Source: Geovibrio thiophilus
GTDB taxonomy: Bacteria > Chrysiogenota > Deferribacteres > Deferribacterales > Geovibrionaceae
NCBI RefSeq assembly: GCF_004087915.1
Contig: NZ_CP035108.1
Coordinates: 372,001 to 436,000 of the forward strand
Reading direction: 5' to 3'
Length of the DNA stretch: 64,000 nt
Shown here: piece after piece, positions 25,948-34,268 of the stretch
Position numbering within the stretch: position 1 is the stretch's first letter
Layout: every line of letters starts with the position of its first letter
Program-made: the position numbers and the translations under genes
The notes under the pieces: model-generated
Told to the model about the DNA's origin: nothing
Databases searched by the model: none
What the model saw: only the letters and a program-made list of their open reading frames with translations

Positions 25948-26478
25948 GTGCTGAAATTTTTGGCAGTTATAGACTATGAAACCTTCGGGGACGATTATCT
26001 GAAAGTCGCCGAACGTGTGGCGGACAGGGCGGAGATGATATGGTTCCGCGCGAAGGCTCTCACCGCCGCGGAGACGTTCCGAAAGGCGGAGAAGATGCGC
26101 AGGCTCCTGCCGCACGCTTTTCTTATTCTGTCCGAAAGACCGGATATAGCAGTTGCGGCAGGCTTTGACGGAGTTCAGCTTAATGAGCGCTCCCTCTCGC
26201 CGGAAACGGTTGAGGAGGTTTTTCCGGAGCTGGTAACGGGCTATTCTGCCCACTCTCTTGAGGAGATTGAGCAAATTCAGGCGGATTTCTTCACGCTGAG
26301 CCCGATATTTATGACAGATAAGCCGTATGAGGTGAACCCCATAGGCGCTTTGGACGTGACGGATACGGGGAAAAAGGTCTATGCTCTGGGGGGCATCACC
26401 GTGAGCTCGCTCACCCTGCTGAACGACAAGGGATATTACGGCTATGCGGGGATCGGGATAATCAAGGGGATGATTTAA
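25948..26478 (+). CDS. Thiamine phosphate synthase / TenI family protein
   Basis: The 176-residue protein starts at GTG 25948, nine bases after GAGAGGT and one base past the glnE stop. It is a short TIM-barrel protein with ThiE/TenI features: GFDGVQLNE, GYSAHSLEEIEQ, ADFFTLSPIFMTDKPYEVNPIG (in two parts) and YALGGI. It is shorter than most ThiE (about 210), and the residues binding HMP-pyrophosphate are not all obvious, so it could be a TenI-like enzyme without synthase activity. It appears to be the third gene of the kinase-like/glnE operon. Confidence 0.75.
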   Translation: MLKFLAVIDYETFGDDYLKVAERVADRAEMIWFRAKALTAAETFRKAEKMRRLLPHAFLILSERPDIAVAAGFDGVQLNERSLSPETVEEVFPELVTGYSAHSLEEIEQIQADFFTLSPIFMTDKPYEVNPIGALDVTDTGKKVYALGGITVSSLTLLNDKGYYGYAGIGIIKGMI

Positions 26479-26514
26479 TAACACTAAACAGTACATTCCG
26501 TCAGCTTCATGTAT

Positions 26515-26632
26515 ATGCTTGCGGTTTGTCAGACAAATCTTCGCTATATTTAAACACTGCTTCACCGCTGCGCTTCCGGCGGTGACATAAATTACTGCCA
26601 TTGCGAACTTTGAAAGGGTGAAGCAATCTCTC
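26515..26632. repeat. Degenerate mosaic hairpin plus GAAGCAATCT-family repeat
   Basis: At 26519-26545 the frame GCTTGCG..TTCGC encloses hairpin GTTTG/CAAAT, a decayed copy of the inner hairpin. An inverted element (CTGCTTCACCG...CGGTGAC, about 26559-26586) and a forward CATTGCGAACTTTGAAAGGGTGAAGCAATCTCTC copy (26599-26632, here written in two overlapping family motifs) follow. The block lies between the ThiE-like gene and the zur promoter. Confidence 0.6.
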
Positions 26633-26641
26633 ATTTTTTAT

Positions 26642-26673
26642 TATACTAAATCAAGCTTGCAAATCATTTGCAA
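26642..26673 (+). promoter_or_regulatory. zur-znuACB promoter -10 and palindromic operator
   Basis: TATACT (26642-26647) is a -10 box. Ten bases on, TTGCAAATCATTTGCAA (26657-26673) is a perfect 17-base palindrome (8-base arms around C) covering the likely transcription start. It is the kind of site expected for a Fur-family repressor, and zur is the next gene, so autoregulation of the zinc uptake operon is strongly suggested. Confidence 0.75.
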
Positions 26674-26691
26674 AAGTCATATGGTTTGATC

Positions 26692-27120
26692 ATGTCAGTA
26701 TGTGTTGCGTCTGACCTTCTCAGGTCAAAAAAACTTAAAATTACTGAAAGACGGGAGCTTATCCTTTCTCTGATTCTCGCTTCGGAGCGCCCTGTAAGTG
26801 CAAAAGATTTGCATGAGCTGGCGACAGAGAAAGGGAATGTTGATCTCGTGACGGTGTACCGTGTGATTTCCCTTCTCCTTGAGAAGGGGCTAATCAGGGA
26901 AATTACCGGCGATTCGGGCACATCCTTCTATGAAAAAGCGTGCGAGCACAATCCTGTGCATCCGCATTTTCACTGCTGTGAATGCGGACAGGTCTACTGT
27001 CTTGAGCCGCTTACATTTGAAGAGGGGCTGATTCTCGGACGTGTAGGGAAAGGCTTCCGTATCTCTTCCGTTTCGCTGGACATTAAAGGAGTATGTGAAA
27101 AATGCGCATCATTGCAGTGA
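26692..27120 (+). CDS. zur: Fur-family metalloregulator, probably Zur
   Basis: The 142-residue protein has an N-terminal winged helix (recognition region LVTVYRVISLLLEKGLI) and a C-terminal metal domain. That domain includes HFHCCECGQVYC and the end CEKC, giving the two CxxC pairs of the structural zinc site, and HxH residues for regulatory metal. The start ATG 26692 lacks a strong ribosome binding site; a TTG at 26668 would lie inside the operator. Because it overlaps znuA by 19 bases and heads a zinc uptake operon, it is called Zur rather than Fur, by context. It probably represses through the palindrome at 26657-26673. Confidence 0.87.
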   Translation: MSVCVASDLLRSKKLKITERRELILSLILASERPVSAKDLHELATEKGNVDLVTVYRVISLLLEKGLIREITGDSGTSFYEKACEHNPVHPHFHCCECGQVYCLEPLTFEEGLILGRVGKGFRISSVSLDIKGVCEKCASLQ

Positions 27121-28043
27121 TTACCGGACTTTTTATGATTTTGTCGGCATCGGCGTACGCCGCGGACTTAAAGGCGGCAGTGAGCATCATTCCTCAGAAA
27201 TACCTTGCGGATAAGATAAGCGGCGGGCGTTTTGAAACAATGGCGGTGGTGGGCAAAGGCTCAAACCCGCACAACTACGAACCGAAGCCGCAGCAGATGG
27301 TCTTCATTTCAAAGGCTCAGGTATATTTTTCCATTGATCTCTCCTTCGAGGATGTATGGCTTGAGAAGCTTCTATCAGCCAATAAAAATATAAGACATGT
27401 GGACTGCGCGGATCCAATCCCAAGATTCCCCGTTCCGGGTGAAATAATTGAGGATGAGGACGGGCACGAAGAAGAGCATGACCACGAGCACGGCGAAGAA
27501 CACGGGCATGACCACGAGCAAGGTGAGGACGAGCACCACCATGACCACAGCGGGCTTGACCCGCATATATGGCTTTCTCCCATGAACATGAAAATAATGG
27601 CAAAGCTTATTGCCGGAACCTTCTCCGAGATAGATCCTGCGGGCAAAAGCGTTTATGATAAAAATCTTGCCGCTCTTCTCAGGGAGATAGACGGCACGGA
27701 CGCCAAAATACGCGCAAACCTGAAAAATGTTCCGAAGGATGCGCCTTTCATGGTTTTTCATCCGTCATGGGGATATTTCGCCCGTGAATACAGCCTCCGT
27801 CAGGTGGCTGTCGAGGTAGAAGGCAAGGAGCCCAAGCCCGCTCAGCTCAAGAGGCTCATAGGCTATGCTAAAGCCCGCGGAATAAAGGTTGTTTTCGTGC
27901 AGCCGCAGTTCTCCAAAAAAAGCGCACAATCCATAGCGTCTTCAATCGGCGGGGAAGTGGCTGAGATAGATCCTCTTGCATACGAATGGAGCAGCAACCT
28001 TATATATGTTTCCGAAGTTATGGCAAAGGTGCTGAAAAAATAA
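27102..28043 (+). CDS. znuA: Zinc ABC transporter substrate-binding protein
   Basis: The 313-residue protein has a signal peptide (MRIIAVITGLFMILSASAYA) and a cluster 9 (A-I) metal-binding fold. Metal ligands are the expected histidines, including NPHNYEP near 52 and GLDPHIWLSP near 150. Between them, residues 122-148 form a His/Asp/Glu-rich loop (repeated HDHEHGEEHGHDH pattern), a hallmark of zinc rather than manganese binding members. It delivers zinc to ZnuBC from the periplasm. Its start overlaps the zur stop and znuC begins immediately after its stop codon. Confidence 0.94.
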   Translation: MRIIAVITGLFMILSASAYAADLKAAVSIIPQKYLADKISGGRFETMAVVGKGSNPHNYEPKPQQMVFISKAQVYFSIDLSFEDVWLEKLLSANKNIRHVDCADPIPRFPVPGEIIEDEDGHEEEHDHEHGEEHGHDHEQGEDEHHHDHSGLDPHIWLSPMNMKIMAKLIAGTFSEIDPAGKSVYDKNLAALLREIDGTDAKIRANLKNVPKDAPFMVFHPSWGYFAREYSLRQVAVEVEGKEPKPAQLKRLIGYAKARGIKVVFVQPQFSKKSAQSIASSIGGEVAEIDPLAYEWSSNLIYVSEVMAKVLKK

Positions 28044-28805
28044 ATGAACGCAATAGAAATAACTGATTTGGGGTTCTCCTACGGTGAGAACCCGATTCTC
28101 ACCGATGTCAGTCTCACTCTTCCGGAGAGAGAGTTTCTGGCTGTCATAGGTCCCAACGGCGGGGGTAAGTCCACGCTGCTCAAAATCATCCTCGGCATTC
28201 TCCGTCAGGACAGAGGCGCAGTGCGGGTATTCGGGAAAACAATCCCCGAAGCCGCAGGGCTCATAGGCTATGTTCCGCAGGATGTCACATCCGCCAGAGG
28301 CTTTCCCATAACCGCCTTTCAGGTTGCTATGATGGGAAGAATGAGGCTTAAAGGGCGTTTCGCCAGCGCTGCTCAGGCGGATACGGATAAGGTGCGCTCA
28401 GTTATGGAATATCTGGAGGTTGCGCATCTGGCTGATTCCACGGTTGACACCCTCTCCGGCGGACAGAAGCAGAGGGTTTATATAGCCCGTGCCCTTGCCA
28501 TGGAGCCCAGAATGCTCTTTCTGGACGAACCCACCTCAAGCGTTGACACCAAGGGGCAGAAAGATCTCTTCGACAGGCTCAGGGAGCTTAACAAAACAAT
28601 GACGATCGTGGTGGTAAGCCATGACTTGAGCATAATCCCCAGATACGCAACCAGTGTTGCGTGTATAAACAATAAGCTTCATTTTCACGGATTGCCCGAA
28701 ATAACCCCAGAGATGCTCCGCATGGCTTACGGCGGCACAGGTTGCGATGAATGCGATTCTCTCGGCATTCCGCAAGGCTTACACGGAGGACACATTCATG
28801 CTTGA
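28044..28805 (+). CDS. znuC: Zinc ABC transporter ATP-binding protein
   Basis: The 253-residue ABC ATPase has Walker A GPNGGGKST near 36, signature LSGGQKQRV and Walker B MLFLDEPTS. The C-terminus carries extra potential metal residues (GCDECDS and a final GGHIHA), seen in some metal-transport ATPases and possibly sensory. The start codon directly abuts the znuA stop, and the 3' end overlaps znuB by eight bases. Confidence 0.94.
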   Translation: MNAIEITDLGFSYGENPILTDVSLTLPEREFLAVIGPNGGGKSTLLKIILGILRQDRGAVRVFGKTIPEAAGLIGYVPQDVTSARGFPITAFQVAMMGRMRLKGRFASAAQADTDKVRSVMEYLEVAHLADSTVDTLSGGQKQRVYIARALAMEPRMLFLDEPTSSVDTKGQKDLFDRLRELNKTMTIVVVSHDLSIIPRYATSVACINNKLHFHGLPEITPEMLRMAYGGTGCDECDSLGIPQGLHGGHIHA

Positions 28806-29604
28806 CGCTCTCTCCTTCGGGTTCATGCAGAACGCTCTCTTGGCGGGGTTATTTGCCTGCGTTGCCTGCGGCGTTATAGGTACGCTGGTTGTGGTGAACC
28901 GTATTGTTTTTATATCGGGCGGTATAGCTCACGCCGCTTACGGCGGTATAGGCATAGCCTTTTTTCTTGGCATTTCGCCCCTTTTGGGCGCTTTGGGGTT
29001 TTCCGTTGCGGTGGGGCTGCTTGTCGCGTTTATCTCCATGAACAATAAAAAGCGTGCGGATACTGTTATAGGCGTTGTCTGGTCACTGGGCATGGCGATC
29101 GGGATCATTCTTACTGATCTTACCCCGGGCTACAATGTCGACCTTATGAGCTACCTTTTCGGAAGCATACTGGCAGTGCCGCAGTCGGATATTATGCTGA
29201 TGGCTGTTCTGGATCTGGCGGTGGTGGTGTTTATCGTCTTCTTTTTCAGGGATCTTCAGGCTATGAGCTTCGACGAGGATTTCGCAATCTCCATAGGCGT
29301 TCCGGTGAAGCCGCTGTATTACCTGCTTATAGTGATGGTTGCGCTCACCGTGGTGCTGGTAATACGTGTTGTCGGGCTTATTCTGGTTATAGCGATGATA
29401 AGCATTCCGCCGTACATTGCGGAGCGTTATGTGAAGGACCTCCGGCTGATGATGCTCTCTTCAGTGGGGCTGAACCTAGCGTTCACCGTTACGGGGCTGT
29501 GGCTGTCCTATACGTTTAATCTCACCTCCGGCGCGGCGATAATTATGGTTGCTTCGGCGGCGTTTTTCCTTTCGGAGTTTTTTGCGAGGGTTGTGAGAAA
29601 GTGA
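28798..29604 (+). CDS. znuB: Zinc ABC transporter permease
   Basis: The 268-residue membrane protein has eight or nine helices of the ABC-3 family, with the conserved GGIAHAAYGGIGIAFFLG segment near 40 and VRVVGLILVIAMISIPPYIA near 190. The start ATG 28798 is chosen because GGAGGA ends seven bases upstream; an earlier in-frame start would add 17 residues encoded by the znuC tail. It is the last gene of the zur-znuACB operon. Confidence 0.94.
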   Translation: MLDALSFGFMQNALLAGLFACVACGVIGTLVVVNRIVFISGGIAHAAYGGIGIAFFLGISPLLGALGFSVAVGLLVAFISMNNKKRADTVIGVVWSLGMAIGIILTDLTPGYNVDLMSYLFGSILAVPQSDIMLMAVLDLAVVVFIVFFFRDLQAMSFDEDFAISIGVPVKPLYYLLIVMVALTVVLVIRVVGLILVIAMISIPPYIAERYVKDLRLMMLSSVGLNLAFTVTGLWLSYTFNLTSGAAIIMVASAAFFLSEFFARVVRK

Positions 29605-29630
29605 GCATAGTTCCTAAACGCTGCTCTTAG

Positions 29631-29661
29631 CCCGAAAGCCTTAAAAGGAAGGTGATTCGGG
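29631..29661. terminator. Possible bidirectional hairpin between znuB and rsmB
   Basis: CCCGAA (29631-29636) pairs with TTCGGG (29656-29661) with an inner CCTT/AAGG stem. No long T run follows on either strand. It lies in a 75-base convergent gap, where a terminator is expected. Confidence 0.35.
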
Positions 29662-29679
29662 AAAACAGAGCGGACAGTT

Positions 29680-30834
29680 TTACTTCATTTTCTCCATCAC
29701 GGCGGCGAAGAAGCCGTCGCAGTTTGACTTGGAAGGGTCAGATACGAAGTAGTCTCCCCTGATGAACTCCTCCGGACAGGCCGGCTTAACCGCTCTGAAG
29801 TTTGGGTTTTCCGTCAGGAAGGCGTTAACTATATCAGTGGTTTCCTCCGGCTCGGTGGTGCACACGCTGTATATCAGCCTACCCTTCTTCGCCAGAAGAG
29901 CACCTGTTTTTATCAGCATCTTTCTCTGAACCGACGCCTTTTCCCTTATCTGTCTCTCTGTGCGTATCCAGCGGATTTCGGGGTGCTTGCGCATGGTGCC
30001 TATGGCTGTGCAGGGGGCGTCAAGGAGTATAAGATCGAACGCCTCATCCCCTTCCAGCTTCATTATATCGTTATTGACAGGCTGAACGTTTTCAAGCCCG
30101 AAGCGCTCCACGGTTTTTTCAAGCACTTCAAATCTTTGCGGGCTTATCTCAACGGCGAAAATCATCGCCTCAGGATACCTTTTGCCTAAAATAAGCGTTT
30201 TACCGCCCGGAGCAGCGCAGCAGTCCAGAACGGCTGCGGGGTCTGTCTTCCCTGCCAGTGTGGGAACCATTGCGGAAGCCTTGTCCATATAATAAAGGTT
30301 TTCCGCTTCCTCGTCATATTCCTCAACCTCGGCAACAGAAAGGTCGTCCGTGTTCAGGGCGTAAAGCGGCGGAGCCTGATTGTACGCCGCCATAATTTTT
30401 TCCGCGGCGATATTTCCGTAGCGCCTGCGCCATCTCTCCGCAAGCCAGCCGGGGAAATTGTCCCGCTCAACGGAGGCGGACAGTATCTCGTCTCTGTTTG
30501 CTATTATCTTGCGGAGGATTGCGTTTATGAAGCCTCTTTTATTTTTGCCAACAAGGTTCACGGATTCGTTCACCGCAGCATAGTCGGGTACATCGTTCAT
30601 GTACAGAAGCTGAGCCGTGCCCATCACAAGCGCCGCCATCTGCTCCGGCGCGGGGCGGAACTCAGTGAACCGCCCGATCGCCTTCTCTATAGTCCCCAGA
30701 TTGCGGAATATCTCGAAATACAGCTTGCGGTAAAATCTGCGCATAACCGCATCCTGAAAATAGTCTTCCCTGTACTTCTTTGAATAATAATCTGTCAGCA
30801 GACTGTTAAGCCTGCCCCGCATCTTATCGGACAT
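29680..30834 (-). CDS. rsmB: 16S rRNA (cytosine-C5) methyltransferase, RsmB/Sun type
   Basis: The 384-residue protein has an N-terminal NusB-like RNA-binding domain (about 1-125) and a SAM-dependent methyltransferase domain. SAM motif I is LDCCAAPGGKTL, motif IV is DAPCTAIGTMRKHPE, and motif VI contains the catalytic cysteine in YSVCTTEPEE. This two-domain layout is RsmB, which methylates C967 of 16S rRNA in E. coli. It lies downstream of fmt, DUF116 and htpX on the same strand, an arrangement seen in related phyla. It is somewhat shorter than E. coli RsmB (429). Confidence 0.9.
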   Translation of the reverse strand: MSDKMRGRLNSLLTDYYSKKYREDYFQDAVMRRFYRKLYFEIFRNLGTIEKAIGRFTEFRPAPEQMAALVMGTAQLLYMNDVPDYAAVNESVNLVGKNKRGFINAILRKIIANRDEILSASVERDNFPGWLAERWRRRYGNIAAEKIMAAYNQAPPLYALNTDDLSVAEVEEYDEEAENLYYMDKASAMVPTLAGKTDPAAVLDCCAAPGGKTLILGKRYPEAMIFAVEISPQRFEVLEKTVERFGLENVQPVNNDIMKLEGDEAFDLILLDAPCTAIGTMRKHPEIRWIRTERQIREKASVQRKMLIKTGALLAKKGRLIYSVCTTEPEETTDIVNAFLTENPNFRAVKPACPEEFIRGDYFVSDPSKSNCDGFFAAVMEKMK

Positions 30835-30893
30835 GTGTTTTCCTTGCTGTTTGATTTCAAATTTTAAGACAGGGTAATAAATTATTTAAACTT

Positions 30894-30929
30894 GAGAAAC
30901 CCTTTTTTAACGAAAAAAAAGGGTTTCTC
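30894..30929 (-). terminator. Hairpin after htpX
   Basis: GAGAAACCCTTTTTT pairs with AAAAAAAAGGGTTTCTC (30894-30929), a long stem with a four-base loop and A/T inner part. It sits between htpX and rsmB on the minus strand and probably terminates or attenuates the htpX transcript, although only a short T tract follows. Confidence 0.45.
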
Positions 30930-30992
30930 ATACTCTTCCCAAAAAACTGCTTTTGTTTTTTTAACTATCCCTGCATTGCTTCTGATTTGATG

Positions 30993-31086
30993 ATGCCGCA
31001 TTTGTCATCCTGAAAATTCGGCATACACGCTCGCGGTTTGCAGAGCAAACCTTCGCTGCGCACGGCGCATCTCCATCCGTGGAGCT
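30993..31086. repeat. Mosaic hairpin repeat at the 3' end of htpX
   Basis: The copy has outer hairpin ATGCCG/CGGCAT (30993-31024) whose loop holds CATCCTG, frame ACACGCTCGC, inner hairpin GGTTTG/CAAACC (31035-31051), frame TTCGCTGCGCACGGCGCA and hairpin CTCCA/TGGAG around TCCG. It ends two bases from the htpX stop codon. The bases flanking it (CCTGCATTGCTTCTGATTTG at 30969 and CCTGCATTGCCTCTAATCTG at 31092) are an imperfect duplication of the htpX 3' end. Confidence 0.75.
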
Positions 31087-31087
31087 G

Positions 31088-31936
31088 TTACCCCTGCATT
31101 GCCTCTAATCTGGCTATGCGCTCCTCCACAGGGGGGTGTGTGGAGAAAAGATTCATTGCCTGACGCCCGGAGAACGGGTTCATAATGAACATGTGCGCCG
31201 TGGCGGGCTGAGCGTCGTCCATGGGGGCGGCTGCCACTCCGCCGGATATTTTGCGCAGTGCGTTTGCCAGCGCTTTCGGTTTTCCGCAGAGCTTCGCGCC
31301 GCGGGCATCGGCTATGTACTCCCTTGATCTGGAGATAGCCATCTGTATCATCATCGCGGCTATAGGTGCTATTATCATCGCCGCGATCGCCGCAACAGGG
31401 TTGCTGTTTTCACCGTCACTGTTTCTTGAACCGCCGAAGATCATAGCCCACTTAGCAGTATTGGCTATCATCATTATAGCGCCCGCAAAAGTTGCCGCTA
31501 TCGTGCCGATAAGTATGTCACGTCCGTAGATATGCGCCAGCTCGTGGGCAAGAACGCCTTCAAGCTCATCATCACTGAGCAGGTCAACAATACCTGTTGT
31601 CACAGCCACTGCGGCGTTTTCGGGGTTTCTTCCCGTGGCGAAAGCGTTGGGAGCCGGATTGTGGATAACGTAAACCTTGGGCATGGGTATGCCTCCTTTA
31701 GCGGTGAGACCGCGCACTATGCGGTGGATGCCGGGGGCTTCCGTTTCGTCCACTTCAACAGCCTTGTACATCTTCAGCACTATCTTGTCGCTGAACCAGT
31801 AGGAGAAGAAGTTCATTCCTACCGCAAAGATAAAGGCGAACATCATTCCGCCTCTTCCGCCTATGAGACCTCCCACAAACATGAAAAGCACAGTGAGAAG
31901 CGTCATGAAGAATGCCGTTTTCATTGAATTGCTCAT
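31088..31936 (-). CDS. htpX: Zinc metalloprotease HtpX (M48 family)
   Basis: The 282-residue membrane protease has two N-terminal helices (about 8-24 and 30-47), the HELAH zinc motif at 131-135, two further hydrophobic segments (about 146-165 and 188-203) and the third-ligand region SREYIADARGAKL. The C-terminal FSTHPPVEERIARLEAMQG is the usual M48B end. It degrades damaged inner-membrane proteins. It is on the same strand as fmt, DUF116 and rsmB. Its 3' end is partly duplicated on the far side of a mosaic repeat. Confidence 0.94.
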   Translation of the reverse strand: MSNSMKTAFFMTLLTVLFMFVGGLIGGRGGMMFAFIFAVGMNFFSYWFSDKIVLKMYKAVEVDETEAPGIHRIVRGLTAKGGIPMPKVYVIHNPAPNAFATGRNPENAAVAVTTGIVDLLSDDELEGVLAHELAHIYGRDILIGTIAATFAGAIMMIANTAKWAMIFGGSRNSDGENSNPVAAIAAMIIAPIAAMMIQMAISRSREYIADARGAKLCGKPKALANALRKISGGVAAAPMDDAQPATAHMFIMNPFSGRQAMNLFSTHPPVEERIARLEAMQG

Positions 31937-32037
31937 TTTTTTATTACCTCGATTTTTATTATATACATTTTAATTTCCTCTCCCGTAAGGGAATAGAGGA
32001 GGCTTTGCGTTTGTGCGAATTGCCGCTTTATGCGGTC

Positions 32038-32583
32038 TCACATCCCGCCGAGCTGCCTTAACACATCCTCAACATCGCCGGCGTCCACACGGGTATTGCG
32101 GCAGGGACCGTCAGGGCGGCGGTTGCATATTCCTATTACCGGTATGGGGTATATATCTCTGATGCCGCTTATCAAATCCCGCTCACAGGCAACGGCTGCA
32201 ATAATCTGAGGTTTAGCTTCCTCAATAAGCCTTAAAGCGGACGAGCCGCCTGTGGCTATGTTTATTGATAAATTATATCTTTCTCCGGCGGATGCAAGCT
32301 TTTCTATGTCGCACCTGCCACACCGCTCACATTTATAGATACCGGAGGTTATTTTCAGTTCACAGTTTTCGTTCTGGAGACAGTGAGGCAGGAGAATTAT
32401 AGCCCGTTCCGGCTTCCTTGCCTTCACAATACGCATTACAATGCGGTTGTTCAGTTCGATCAGTCTCGCAGAAATCGTATCTCTGTCCGTTTTGAGCAGC
32501 CTTCCCGCAGCGAGAACCAGAGGGAAGACGGCTTTTATCAAAAAAAGTCTTGTCAGCTTCAGAACTCGGGAGGAATCAGCCAA
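32038..32583 (-). CDS. DUF116 domain-containing protein
   Basis: The 181-residue protein begins with a hydrophobic segment (about 10-27) and then carries the DUF116 cysteine pattern: LPHCLQNENC, YKCERCGRCDI and, near the end, ICNRRPDGPCRNT. These cysteines probably bind an iron-sulfur cluster or zinc; the function of DUF116 is not established. The start is TTG 32583, seven bases after AAGGA, and it overlaps the fmt 3' end by eight bases. DUF116 genes are often found beside fmt, which suggests but does not prove a link to translation initiation. Confidence 0.8.
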   Translation of the reverse strand: MADSSRVLKLTRLFLIKAVFPLVLAAGRLLKTDRDTISARLIELNNRIVMRIVKARKPERAIILLPHCLQNENCELKITSGIYKCERCGRCDIEKLASAGERYNLSINIATGGSSALRLIEEAKPQIIAAVACERDLISGIRDIYPIPVIGICNRRPDGPCRNTRVDAGDVEDVLRQLGGM

Positions 32584-33496
32584 ACGCTTTTCCTTCTTCC
32601 AGCTTAAACCCGCTGAGGAAGCTGGCTGCGGGCATACGCTTTTTCCCTTCCGCCTGAAGCTCTTTCACGATAAGGGCGTCCCTGCCGCAGGCAACGGAGA
32701 AGCTCTTCTTGGTTATGTCAAATATTGTGCCCGCCGGCTTATCGCAGTTTTCGGCAATATCCGCGGCGAAGAGCTTAAACATCTGTCCGTCCAGCATGGA
32801 GTAAGCCACAGGCCAAGGCTGAAAGCCCCGAATCATTCTCTCTATCTCTTCCGCGCTTTTGCTCCAGTCTATGAGCCCGTCCTCTTTTTTAATCATCGGC
32901 GCGTAGGTGTGTTCGGCATCGTTCTGCTTTTCAGGCGTGATCGTGTCAAACGTATCTATGGTTTCGATAAGCAGTTCAGCGCCTGTTACGGCGAGTTCCG
33001 CCAGAAGATCCTCAGTGGTTTTGCGCTTAATCGGGGTAACCGCCTTCATCAGCATATCACCCGTGTCGAGCCCAACATCCATGAGCATTGTGGTTACGCC
33101 TGTATCCGCTTCCCCGTTTACTATAGCCCAGTTAACGGGTGCAGCGCCCCTGTATTTGGGCAGGAGAGAGAAGTGGACGTTGATCGGCGCCTTTTTCGGT
33201 GATTTCAGGACACGCTCGGAGAGTATTCTGCCGTATGCCACGACCACGAGGAAATCAGCCTCAAGGCTTTCCAGCAGGCTCATGAACTCTTCGTTATTTT
33301 TGAGCTTTTCCGGCTGGGTTACTCTTAAGCCTGCGCTCAGTGCGTATTCCTTGACAGGTGTGGGCATAGGGGCGGAGCTTCTGCCCTTGGGCTTATCGGG
33401 CTGAGTTACCACGAGGAGCACTTCATGCCCTTTCTCAACTATAGCTTTAAGGGTAGGCACGGCTGTTTCCGGCGTTCCCATGAATATTATTTTCAT
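32576..33496 (-). CDS. fmt: Methionyl-tRNA formyltransferase
   Basis: The protein formylates initiator Met-tRNA. Motifs present are MKIIFMGTPE at the start, INVHFSLLPKYRGAAPVNWAI with the catalytic Asn and His, and the conserved Asp in GVTTMLMDVGLDTGDM, followed by the C-terminal tRNA-binding beta barrel. The start ATG 33496 gives the canonical N-terminus with AAAGG nine bases upstream; an ATG three codons earlier (33505) has no usable ribosome binding site. The length of 306 is normal. It is the first gene of the fmt-DUF116 pair. Confidence 0.94.
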   Translation of the reverse strand: MKIIFMGTPETAVPTLKAIVEKGHEVLLVVTQPDKPKGRSSAPMPTPVKEYALSAGLRVTQPEKLKNNEEFMSLLESLEADFLVVVAYGRILSERVLKSPKKAPINVHFSLLPKYRGAAPVNWAIVNGEADTGVTTMLMDVGLDTGDMLMKAVTPIKRKTTEDLLAELAVTGAELLIETIDTFDTITPEKQNDAEHTYAPMIKKEDGLIDWSKSAEEIERMIRGFQPWPVAYSMLDGQMFKLFAADIAENCDKPAGTIFDITKKSFSVACGRDALIVKELQAEGKKRMPAASFLSGFKLEEGKAFG

Positions 33497-33654
33497 CTTC
33501 CTCATCCTTTAATAATGTCTCAAAGGCTTAATTTATCCGTTTTATGCTTCTGTTGTAAAGACCAATCCTCAGAAAAAAGTTCGTTTCGGTTTGTAAAGAA
33601 AAATTAAAGCAGTTGCGTTTATAGAAAAGAGGAGTAATATTTTTTTCTCATATT

Positions 33655-33672
33655 TGACTGAGTACTCAGTCA
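33655..33672 (+). promoter_or_regulatory. Perfect palindromic operator before tetR-type gene
   Basis: TGACTGAGTACTCAGTCA is an uninterrupted 18-base perfect palindrome whose last base overlaps the AGGAGG ribosome binding site of the regulator gene ten bases before its start. TetR-family operators of this TGACTGA-type form are common, so binding by the encoded regulator would block its own operon. Confidence 0.85.
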
Positions 33673-33681
33673 GGAGGACTG

Positions 33682-34266
33682 GTGACAAAAAAAGCGAAGA
33701 TACTCAAATCAGCGGCAAAGCTTTTTGCCGAAAAAGGGTTTAACGATACCAGCACGTGCGAGGTGGCGGAAGCTGCGGGAGTGGCGCACGGCACTGTGTT
33801 TTATCATTTCAAGAGTAAGGAAGGTCTGCTTTCCGCCATGTATGAGAGCCTGATAGACGAATACATGACAGGGCTGAAAAGTGTTTCCGCATTCGCTGAA
33901 AACGGGCTGAAGGGTGTGGAATCAATGCTCTTCTTCCATTCGGTCTTTGCGGATAAATACAGGTCGGAGTTCACTGTAATGCACAGGGACATGCCCTCCT
34001 TCCTCTGCGAAAAGACCTGCGGCTGGTACAAAAAAATGACTGACAACAGCAAAAAATCCATAAGCATCATAGCGGACGCAATCAGGCGCGGACAGGCTGA
34101 CGGCAGCATATCAAATGAGCTTGAGCCGGAAACGTCCGCCCTCACGCTCAAGGCGCTTCTCACGGGGATGACAAGGATGAAGTACCTGAGCATGGTTGAC
34201 ACTGCGTATGATTTCAAGGGAGCGGCGGAGTTCTGTCTCTCCGCTTTGAGGAACAGGGAGGAATAA
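33682..34266 (+). CDS. TetR/AcrR family transcriptional regulator
   Basis: The 194-residue protein has an N-terminal TetR helix-turn-helix (TCEVAEAAGVAHGTVFYHF, residues about 24-42) and a C-terminal ligand domain (FCLSAL near the end). It starts with GTG at 33682, four bases after AGGAGG. It is the first gene of an efflux operon with TolC-, EmrA- and EmrB-type proteins and is preceded by an 18-base palindrome. It is therefore probably a local repressor relieved by a substrate of the pump; the inducer is unknown. Confidence 0.92.
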   Translation: MTKKAKILKSAAKLFAEKGFNDTSTCEVAEAAGVAHGTVFYHFKSKEGLLSAMYESLIDEYMTGLKSVSAFAENGLKGVESMLFFHSVFADKYRSEFTVMHRDMPSFLCEKTCGWYKKMTDNSKKSISIIADAIRRGQADGSISNELEPETSALTLKALLTGMTRMKYLSMVDTAYDFKGAAEFCLSALRNREE

Positions 34267-34268
34267 AG

